The notes beneath the pieces were generated by a model. The model searched no databases. It saw only the letters and a program-made list of their open reading frames with translations, and was not told where the DNA came from. A stretch of DNA of 28,934 nt from Ministeria vibrans ATCC 50519 (Eukaryota > Opisthokonta > Filasterea), in contig CALSCP010001653.1 in assembly GCA_943704425.1 (NCBI GenBank), positions 64,540 to 93,473 of the forward strand, written 5' to 3'. Positions within the stretch are counted from its first letter, which is position 1, and each line of letters starts with the position of its first letter. The translations under genes and the position numbers were made by a program. Below are positions 21,901-28,934 of this stretch, piece by piece.

Positions 21901-22412
21901 AGACACTTCGCGGCGCCTCGTATGGCAGCAGTCCCGAAGTGGCCGTGCTTCATTCAGTGCGTGCCGGTGCGCCCCCCGAAGAACATCTTAGTCGTGCGCC
22001 TGCACTCAATCCGTTTGACCCGCGTGTTGAGGACCGTGACTCGCGACTTACAAGCAACCGTCGCCGCTGGACGCACGTCTTCCCCACTCCCGAAGATGCG
22101 GCGGCTCATGGTGGCTATGCCATTGACTGGCGCTCGCTCTGCACACCTGCCTGTCTGCCCCTCACAACCAACTACTTTCCGACACGCAAGGAACTCGAAC
22201 GTCTCTACAAGGAGGGAGCCTACCAGGTGTCCATCGACGACGACGACGGCTTTACCATTGCAGCCGACGTTGCCTTGCGCGAGCTTATTCTCCAGCGTCT
22301 CGTCCAGGGCTTCCAGATGATCGTCGACAACGACAATCTTGTTGCATTCCAGTCTCTTTCTGCTACCGCACCCAACCCCTCTACTGCCAGTAATTCTACG
22401 ACTAGCACCGCC

Positions 22413-22449
<37 letters not shown>

Positions 22450-24349
22450 TCAACCCCAGCACCGTCAACCCCACCGCATCCACTGTACTTCCCAACTCCT
22501 CTGCGTCGTCGTCCACTTTGCCCACCGCCATGTCTCAGGCAGCTGCTCCCTCTTTTCTCCGCCTCTCATCAGTGCTTCTCGGCGTTGGCTCCGCCTCGCA
22601 CAACAATGAATTCTTCATGTCAATGGGCAAGACATTCCATCGGCTTTCGTTCGATACGGACCGCGCGCAGTCAATCTACGTGACGCGCTTCCTACGCTCC
22701 GACCACAAAGAGCTTCCTCCATCGCCTTACACATACATTCTGCAGTCGAGCGAGACGGACGACGTCCTTTGCACGACAGAAGAGCACAAGAAGAAGAATA
22801 AAAAGGAGGAAGAGGAAGAGGAGGAGAAGGAGCGGGGACACGATGAGAAAGTGTGTGGTGCGGCGCGTCGTGGCGTGGGACTGCACCACGAGGAATGTCG
22901 CTCCGTCTCGTTTGTATCGCCCCCCGAATACGGCTGGAACAACCAGGACATGGTCATGTGTGGCATATTTAACGATATTCGCAGCCGTATCCAGTCGTGG
23001 CGCACGCGCTACGTGCTGGTGCCTCACGCTTACACCGCCGAGCCGACTCTGGCGCAGGAAGAGGCTCGCATGGAGTCCTTTTTGCGCTTCCTCGACATCC
23101 TTAACCGTACCGCACCCGACCTCTCTGTTATCCTCGAGCCATCGGCGCTTTCCTCGTACGACATGGCACCACCGCCCGTCAAGGTAGAGCCTGCTCCGTC
23201 CACCCTCGGCAACCCCGGCACCCGACTCGCTGCATTTGCGGCCGCCATTGGCTTCACTGGCGCCGCCCCCGCGTCGCCACCGCCGCCCTCTCTTCCGCAC
23301 GATGCGCCCATTGACGACGTGGTGTCGGCCATGACCCACCCCAAACATGGCCTACCCTTTGCGCGCGGTCGCTCCCACCCCCACATTGTGCTTGGCTCCG
23401 ACGCCGTCACCTGGGCCCTCAAGCGAATCACCGGTCTTGCCACCATGCCCTCACGCACAGACGCAGTGCGCTTCCTCGACACACTTGTGAGCGAAGGCCG
23501 CCTCCAACGTCTTGTCCCGCGTGCCTCTACTGCCATTCCCAGCCCAACAACAGCGACTGCGACAACACCCTCTCCACCTGCCACCTCCAGCATCACTACG
23601 AGCACGACGACGACATCAACCACATCCGCTGAGCGGGACGCGACAACTCCACCGTCACCCATCTCCTTTGTTGACGGTCCCTTCTTCTACCGTCTTGTAC
23701 TGGCCCTCGACAGCGACACCAGCGACACGCCCTTGCCCCCTCGCCCACTTCGTGCGTCCTGCGAGGCCCGTCTCGACCTGGGCGACGCCCCCGCGACTGT
23801 CCCCATCAAATCGTCGCGCGAATGGATCTCGCTCTTTCACGACGCGACCTACCATCCGCGCGAGTCCTTTTCTCTCTCGCTCTACTGGCTCGTTGCTACT
23901 TCATCCTCTGTCGATACCCTTGTGCAAACATGGTCGCGTCGTGCCCAGTCGTGCGGTCTGCAGCTCTGTCCCGTTCCCTTTGTTGCCCTTGCACGCGACA
24001 CGCGTCCCTTCTTCACGCCGATCCGTCTCCCCGTCCCTTCCTCCGCCAATATTCCCTTGCTGCTGCGCCAACTCGGTTACCTTCTCGACCGGGAGGGGTC
24101 CCTTGAGTCGCCCCAGTATGTTCACTGTTCGGGTCACGCACTCGTGTCCATTGTCGAGAACGGTACGGAGGCACACCACTCATACCAGCGGCTTGCATAA
24201 TAAATCAAATAACTTTCGTTTTTCTGTTTCTCGTAGGCACCACAATTTTGTTTGTGCGCAACTGGTTGTTGACGAACCGATGGCGACTGACAGGCAATGC
24301 GAGTGTGCTTGCAAAGGAACTGCGTGACAAACTCGCACAGGCACACTGA
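18951..24349 (+). CDS. DEPDC5: GATOR1 subunit IML1/DEPDC5
   Basis: Largest GATOR1 subunit; with NPRL2 and NPRL3 it acts as GAP complex for Rag GTPases at the lysosome and restrains TORC1 when amino acids are low. Five exons join in phase: 18951-18999, 19103-19184, 19228-19498, 19575-24162, 24237-24349, giving 1700 residues (human DEPDC5 about 1600). The N-terminal domain shows LVLNTETFPGVHELDVLEIF, VDFVQIQFKDQYLSRRDMW and the SABA-type region SSEMWEFDATGDLFYE, FLEAINLALNHF, MDSGIGLEVICVRPP. A long low-complexity stretch follows (about 390-950), with Ser/Thr/Pro tracts and an acidic cluster near 740-800. Conserved blocks resume at LTSNRRRWTHVFPTPED (about 960) and TPACLPLTTNYFP. A DEP domain lies at about 1387-1507 and is split by a Ser/Thr-rich insertion (nt 23521-23665). 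The last exon encodes RNWLLTNRWRLTGN, the family C-terminus. Confidence 0.96.
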
Positions 24350-24404
24350 CTTTTCACAACTCTTTTATACATACACTACAATAATATTACGATTGATTGT
24401 ACAC

Positions 24405-24529
24405 CAATATAACACAACACCCCTCCCTCCCCTGTTTAGTAGTAGGGGTGAAACCCCGATTGATCAAGACGAATATAGCACAACCCCCCTCTCCTGTTTA
24501 GCAGTAGGGGTGAAACCCCGATTGATCGA
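24405..24529. repeat. Two-copy tandem duplication across the XRCC3 stop codon
   Basis: Copy A (about 24405-24468) and copy B (about 24471-24529) share CCTGTTTAG, then TAGGGGTGAAACCCCGATTG, and AT-rich 5' flanks (CAATATAACACAAC against GAATATAGCACAAC). On the minus strand copy B encodes the last residues of XRCC3 with its TAA stop. Copy A repeats the same codons and stop in the 3' flank. Together they fill most of the 148-bp convergent gap to IML1. Confidence 0.9.
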
Positions 24530-25672
24530 GGCGCAATTCGATTCGACTGGGAGGCAGGTGAGGCGCAAAGACAACGGAGAAGACACGCGAAGGGTCGCAG
24601 GCGGCGGAGGCGTCTGCAGCGTGGCGATGTCGCCGGGCAATGAGAAAGCGTGCGTGGATAGCATTGGACCAGGTGAGTCCCAGTGCAGGAATGACGCGCG
24701 AAGGACCTTCAAGACGAGTGGTCGCTGCGCTGCCGTCGTTGAAGTGGTCCGATACTTGATTGACAATAACGATGGCAACGTGAAAGAGTTCACAGAGACG
24801 GTGAAGACGTCGCGAAAGCGTGTTGAGCTTGAGAGCCTGTTCGCGTCCGCCGGTGCTCGCACTATTGCCGTCGTTGTACTCGGCACGAAATACAGCGGCA
24901 ACGGAGTCGATGACAATGAGACGAACTGGTCGTGCACTCAGGAGTGCGGGAAGCGAGCGGTCCACCACGTCCAGCAGATCGTCGCTCGTGTCGACACAGG
25001 CCACTAGAACACCATCAGTCAACTGCGATGCCGTGTGCCTTGTCGCTGGGTGTCGTTGTGTCCAGGCCTGAGCCATGTCGGCCAGGCGACGATGCGGAAA
25101 CTTGTCTTCCGTCGCAATGTACACAGCCTCTACAATGGTTGAAAGAGATTACAGATTTTGAACGTATGCTATAGCAAAAGTCGAACCTCCTTCGAGTCCT
25201 CCGAGGCCGAGCGGTCGCTGAACAGACAGACACAGTTGCAGACACAGTTGGCTTTTGCCCGATGCACTTTCGCCGACAATCTCCGAGATGCCCGGCAGCA
25301 AGAAGCCTCCTTGCAGAGCCGCGTCAAGCTCAGCACACCCAGTGTCAAGCCGCTGTCGGCAGGAGTGCGTGTCGAGTCGCATTGCCTGGACGGTGGAGGG
25401 CGTACGGGCGTAGACAGCAACGGCTGCAGCGCGTAGCAACGCAGCGGCGTTGACTGTCGCAGGCGCCACCCGCTTCTGCAGCTCGGCAGCGGAGCAGCAT
25501 AGAATCTTGTGCGGTAGATCGAGCCCATCTGGAAGAGGGGGTGTCAGAAGGGCTGGTCAGCGCAGAGACGCGACGTACGCTGTGCGAGAAGAAGACGCGC
25601 TTGCGACGAGACGGGGGCCGTGGCCAGAAACCCGTCTTCGTCGCTCGACGACGCCACTGTCGAGTCTGTCAT
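24498..25672 (-). CDS. XRCC3: RAD51 paralogue XRCC3
   Basis: RecA-fold ATPase that pairs with RAD51C (CX3 complex) in homologous recombination repair and Holliday-junction processing. Three exons join in phase: 25672-25579, 25528-25187, 25129-24498, giving 355 residues (human 346). Visible: an N-terminal helical region (HKILCCSAAELQKR), a linker, the core start RLDTGCAELDAALQGGF, Walker A GESASGKS (about 117-124) followed by QLCLQLCLSVQ, then VYIATEDKFPHRRL, Walker B RLIVIDSVAA (about 216-220), IVIVNQVSDH and ALGLTWSNAIHAR. It ends in VVFAPHLPPS, which separates XRCC3 from RAD51, DMC1 and other paralogues. The 50-nt first intron has a GTACGT donor and a CTGAC branch-like motif. The ATG start is modelled; it lies 129 bp from the divergent NAGPA start. 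Confidence 0.92.
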
Positions 25673-25801
25673 GTGTACAAGCAAAAACAAACCGAGCCAA
25701 GCTGGAATGTGTGTGTGGACGCTGTAAGTTTAATCAAGAAGGAGAAAAGTTGTGATCATTGTGTGAGCATTCAAAAATCAAAATTATTTTTTGTTTTCAT
25801 T
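25673..25801. promoter_or_regulatory. 129-bp bidirectional promoter XRCC3 / NAGPA
   Basis: The interval between the two start codons becomes AT-rich toward NAGPA (AAAAATCAAAATTATTTTTT near 25772-25792). No clear TATA or bZIP motif was recognised. Confidence 0.55.
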
Positions 25802-26877
25802 ATGCGCAACTTACTTGTGATAGGTGTGGCTGCGCTGGCTCTGTGCGATCAAGGACGCGCCCACTGGCTTTCGCAGATTGCGCCTGCAAGCGTGCCTGGC
25901 GCTGATTTTGTCGACTCCATTGACACGGTTGCATTTTCGTCTGCGGCGCAACCTCTGATGCACCGGCACCTTGTGGGCACGTCGTCGCTGTCCAGGCCGT
26001 ACTCGGCGTGGCTTGCCGTTGCCCATCCGTCGCACTTCCACTTTGCGCTGCCCCGCGACCGGTGCGGCCTGCGTCAGCTGACGACGGTCACGTCCGCACA
26101 CCACCGCTGCAAATACGCCACCAACGGCGCCTTTTTCGACATGGACCAGGGCAATTGCATTGGGAACATGATTACCAATGGAACGGTTGCGCAGGCGTCG
26201 TCGACGAGCGCCGTTCTCTTTGGACTGTCCGCTTCGACGCACAACTTCGCGCTGGGCTACCTTGCCGATGTACACGCCTCTCCTGCCCCGCTCAGCGATG
26301 CCCTCAACGGCCGAGGTTGGCTGGTGCGCAATGGAACAAGCTATCTGAAGGAGAGCGCAAGCATCGAAGGGATTTCGTCGTCGTTTATTCTCGAGGAGGT
26401 GAGGAGGTGTCAACATCAGTCATGTGTACCCTAACCCTAAGATAATAATAATAATAATTATTATTATTATTATTATGTTTCACATGGATGTATCAGTGGG
26501 TTGGTAGACTTGGGGGTTGGGACATTCCCACCTCAAAGTCTACGACGGCAGTATTGTACCGCTCTTGCTTTGGCATTGATTACTCTTGTTTTTTGTGTGT
26601 CTATTCTATGTAGGCACCTCGCACAGCAGTGGGCATTTTCAGGAATGGAACAATATTCCTGGTAGAGGTGGATGGACAGGAGAACATTAAGACGGGCATG
26701 GACTTGAACGAACTGACGGCCTTGTGTCTATCGCTCGAGGCGCTGCACTGTGTTAATCTCGACGGAGGCGGTTCCTCCGTGAGCACTCTCGACTCGAAGG
26801 TCATTTCGTACCCGACATGCCAGGATACGTCAACAAAGTGCGAGAGGGCCGTCTCGTCCATCACGTGTATTGTTTGA
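25802..26877 (+). CDS. NAGPA: NAGPA-like phosphodiester glycosidase (uncovering enzyme)
   Basis: Related to N-acetylglucosamine-1-phosphodiester alpha-N-acetylglucosaminidase, which in the trans-Golgi removes GlcNAc to expose mannose-6-phosphate on lysosomal enzymes. Two exons join in phase: 25802-26398 and 26614-26877, giving 286 residues. The N-terminus MRNLLVIGVAALALC looks like a secretory signal peptide. Domain signatures are YATNGAFFDMDQGNCIGN, GWLVRNG, then APRTAVGIF, VEVDGQ and the active-site block CVNLDGGGSSV, followed by a Cys-containing tail (YPTCQD, CERAVSSITC). Animal NAGPA has about 515 residues, with EGF-like modules and a membrane anchor. All are missing here, so this is a single-domain, probably soluble luminal or secreted form. 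Substrate is inferred; PF09992-type proteins also occur with other glycosidase roles. Confidence 0.9.
26429..26476. repeat. (CCCTAA)2 telomere-like motif and ATA/TAT inverted repeat in the NAGPA intron
   Basis: CCCTAACCCTAA (26429-26440) is followed at once by ATA triplets that switch to ATT triplets near 26457, a near-perfect inverted repeat able to form a hairpin of about 16 bp. All lie inside the 215-nt NAGPA intron 26399-26613. Confidence 0.85.
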
Positions 26878-26899
26878 AGAAAGAGCCAATGCTATGTGC

Positions 26900-26901
<2 letters not shown>

Positions 26902-26945
<44 letters not shown>
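26902..26945 (+). repeat. (TG)n microsatellite between NAGPA and TTLL5
   Basis: About 22 TG units fill almost half of the 102-bp gap between two convergent stop codons, so the run is probably in the NAGPA 3' UTR. Confidence 0.96.
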
Positions 26946-26946
<1 letters not shown>

Positions 26947-26975
26947 TATCAACAAAATATCAAATTTTACAATGT

Positions 26976-26981
26976 TTTATT
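26976..26981 (-). terminator. AATAAA poly(A) signal overlapping the TTLL5 stop codon
   Basis: On the minus strand the gene ends CACCTCTTATAATAAAAC. The TAA stop (26982-26980) shares two bases with an AATAAA hexamer, implying a very short 3' UTR if it is used. Confidence 0.6.
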
Positions 26982-28916
26982 ATAAGAGGTGGGCGGTAGC
27001 ACGCCACGCAGCCGCCTCGCGTCGCGTGTTGGCCAAGAGGTAATCGAGATCGGCGCGAGCGGACGATACGGGTCTGAATGAAGAGGGGCGAGGAGGGGTA
27101 GGGCCCAGAGTAAAGGGAGCCGTCTGGTAGGCGGAGAGACGCGAAGGAGCAGGGCATGTAGGAGTTGAGGTGGGCGGTCGCGTGCGCTGGCGCTCGCCGA
27201 GGAAAACCACGTTGGACTTGTGATGAACACTGAAGGCGGTGAGGACGTCTTCGAGCTGTGACTCGGACGCGGTGCGAGCCCAGCGTAGGAAGCGAGCATC
27301 AGCGGACGTAGCATGGTCAAGAAGAAGCGGCGGCTCGTGCGACGCAAGGCGCTGTGTCTCGGCACTGTACACGCTGAGAAAGAGCAAGATTTGCGAGGCG
27401 ATGGAGCGCTGGCGGTCGATGCGGGGCCATGATAGAGGAGGAAGACGCAGATGGAAATGGTAGGAGGGGGGAAGATTGGAGGAGGCACGACGGAGAAAAC
27501 GCGCAATGAGGTCGAGTTGACTGTCCGTGTCGAGTGCACTCTCGGAAGTGTCGTCGACAAGACGCTGTTGAACTCGCTCGAGATAGCGAGCAAATGCGTG
27601 ACGGGCCAGAATGGGAGTGATGTGTCGGGGAGAGGGGAGAGAAGTAGGGGATGACGGAGGGGAGGAAGAGGAGGAGGAGGAGGAAGAGGAGAGGCAGTGG
27701 GCTTGAAGTGGTTCTGGTGGTGGCGAGGGTAAGTCTGTGCCTGGATGTGTTGGACGACGGCGACGAGTGTGTCGCAATAAAGGAGGAGGGGAGAAGGGAG
27801 GAGGACGCGGAATGGATTTAGGCGCAATGGAGGTGATCGTTTTTGTGGTTGCTGTTGTGGTTGCTGTTGTGGTTGCTGTGGTGGTTGCTGTGGTGGTTGC
27901 TGTGGTGGTCGTGGTGGTCGTGGTGATGGGGGTAGTATCATCAATGCCTCCATTGCGCGCTATGCGGATGAGGTCAGGACGCGCCTCGTGGAGACGACCG
28001 GCTGTTTGGGGACGACGCACTTGCATGCGCTCCACAAACGCACCGGTGCGCGAGGGCTCATCGTCATCGACACGAGCGTGTTTGTCTTTCCGCTTCGCAC
28101 TGGCAGTGGCACTGGCGATGCGCGTGTGAGGCACGTACGTGGTGGAGCGAGTAGACGAGCCTGGGAAGAGTTCGCGATGAAGGACCGCATTGAGCGGGCT
28201 CTTGCTCTGGATGAGAGGGCCGTAGCGAGCCCACGAGTCCTCTGAGGGGAATACCGCAACAAACCCACCGAGTCGCGTGCGCTCGTCTCTGCTCTGGGCG
28301 AGCACACGACGCTCTTCGGGGGAGAGTGTGCCACTGGCACTGCCCTGACGCCTGTCGAGGGTTGACAGTGTGGTGGTGAACGGCGGGCGCACGCGGGCGG
28401 TGGGAGTGGTGCCACGGGGCCGCGCGAGACGCGCCGATGTGGACGCAACGTGTGCGCGCCGCTGGCGGTCCAAGTAGCGCCGCACGTCGACTGCGGGAAG
28501 ACCCACGAGGGTAAGAGTGTCAGCAATAAGATGCGATTTGATGCGCATGTCCAGAGGAGACTCGCAGGCAAGCGACGGGGACAGATTCACTTCGAGCAGC
28601 CAGGGCCGCAGCGTGTCGTCGACAAGCACGTCAAACCCATACAGTTCAAAGCAGTTCTGGCGGTAAGGGACAAACTGACGACAGGCAGCGGTCACTGCAA
28701 GCTCCGCCGAGAGCACTGTTTTCACGATAATGTCTTCAATGGCGCTCATCAGGCGTTCGGGCGCGTGTCCGTCACTCTTGAGCCGACGAAAGAGCGCACT
28801 CAAAGACCACTTGGTGCCAAACGAGTCGTTGTCAGCCGATTCGGAGGCTACATAAGCATCGCTTGTCTTGTTGATCGAGTAGTTGGTCAGATGCATAAAG
28901 GTATTGCCGAGTCCCT
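26980..28916 (-). CDS. TTLL5: Tubulin polyglutamylase TTLL5, C-terminal part
   Basis: Adds glutamate side chains to alpha-tubulin of ciliary and other stable microtubules. One long exon (644 visible residues, TAA stop) begins at a likely acceptor TGTTGCAG (28924-28917); the rest of the gene lies beyond the window. It opens inside the TTL catalytic domain with TFMHLTNYSINK, GTKWSLSALFRRLKSDGH, then CFELYGFDVLVDDTLRPW and LLEVNLSPSLACESPLD, where E and N of EVN are the usual magnesium ligands. Next come EERRVLAQSRDERTRLGGFV and FPSEDSWARYGPL, a linker with a Thr/Ala repeat, and a block typical of TTLL5: ARHAFARYLERVQQRLVDD, LDLIARFLRRASSNLP, SESQLEDVLTAFSVHHKSNV. This cofactor-interaction-like region argues for TTLL5 over TTLL4 or TTLL7. 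Confidence 0.92.
27840..27930 (-). repeat. Coding minisatellite (12-bp units) in TTLL5
   Basis: GTGGTTGCTGTG and close variants repeat about seven times. On the coding strand they give Thr-Thr-Ala-Thr-type repeats of about 30 residues in the linker between the catalytic and C-terminal domains. A short poly-Ser tract (AGG/AGA triplets at about 27668-27692 on +) lies nearby. Confidence 0.88.
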
Positions 28917-28934
28917 CTGCAACATGCAAACGCA

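Noticed and set aside
22692-23662. Minus-strand frames of about 210 codons inside IML1
   Set aside because: They are shadows of the IML1 frame, with Val/Gly/Arg-rich composition from complementing GC-rich codons.
24297-25007. Plus-strand 236-codon frame spanning the IML1 end and XRCC3
   Set aside because: It crosses two genes. The minus strand encodes XRCC3 with Walker motifs, and the plus frame has no family similarity.
26399-26434. Read-through of NAGPA exon 1 to a stop at 26434
   Set aside because: A GTGAGG donor at 26399 joins in phase to APRTAVGIF at 26614 and restores the active-site half of the domain.
1-28934. A gene cluster acting as one new system
   Set aside because: All ten genes are recognisable conserved eukaryotic genes with separate roles, in mixed orientations. 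Endolysosomal and ciliary subsets exist but are not contiguous.

Overview
The window is nuclear DNA of a eukaryote. Ten protein genes can be rebuilt exon by exon from GT-AG junctions whose phases join into recognisable full-length or near full-length proteins. Coding DNA is GC-rich, while introns and intergenic DNA are AT-rich or made of microsatellites. The standard code is used (TGA and TAA stops). CFAP61 and TTLL5 imply a cell with motile cilia or flagella. The srGAP-type F-BAR/RhoGAP/SH3 protein and a NAGPA-type uncovering enzyme fit a unicellular relative of animals or another amorphean protist, but no lineage can be fixed from this window. No prokaryotic, viral, CRISPR, tRNA or rRNA feature was found.

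Layout. 1-2627 (+): 3' part of DUS3 (tRNA dihydrouridine-47 synthase). 2949-4685 (-): SDS22/PPP1R7, a PP1 regulator of leucine-rich repeats. 4923-7871 (-): TRAPPC13. 7946-13491 (+): srGAP-like F-BAR/RhoGAP/SH3 protein. 13580-17504 (-): CFAP61. 17777-18764 (+): CHMP1/Vps46. 18951-24349 (+): IML1/DEPDC5 of GATOR1. 24498-25672 (-): XRCC3. 25802-26877 (+): NAGPA-like phosphodiester glycosidase. 26980-28916 (-, cut by the window end): TTLL5-type tubulin polyglutamylase. Genes are packed 74 to 321 bp apart, mostly in divergent or convergent pairs, so three short stretches (74, 272 and 129 bp) must serve as two-way promoters.

Architecture changes along the window. The first 7.9 kb holds 27 internal introns in three genes with small exons. 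The remaining 21 kb holds 17 introns in seven genes, four of which are dominated by single exons of 1.9 to 4.6 kb. Most introns are 43-75 nt. The long ones are long mainly because of simple repeats, and a related purine/pyrimidine minisatellite (about 33 bp unit) recurs in seven introns of the first three genes.

The genes do not form one pathway. Two are ciliary (CFAP61, TTLL5). Four act in membrane traffic or lysosome biology (TRAPPC13, CHMP1, IML1, NAGPA). The rest serve tRNA modification, phosphatase control, actin/Rho signalling and DNA repair. No convincing new multi-gene system was found. The most unusual signals are the shared intronic minisatellite, the excess of GTAC splice donors, a stop-free in-frame intron in CHMP1, a tandem duplication across the XRCC3 stop codon and a poly(A) signal overlapping the TTLL5 stop codon.
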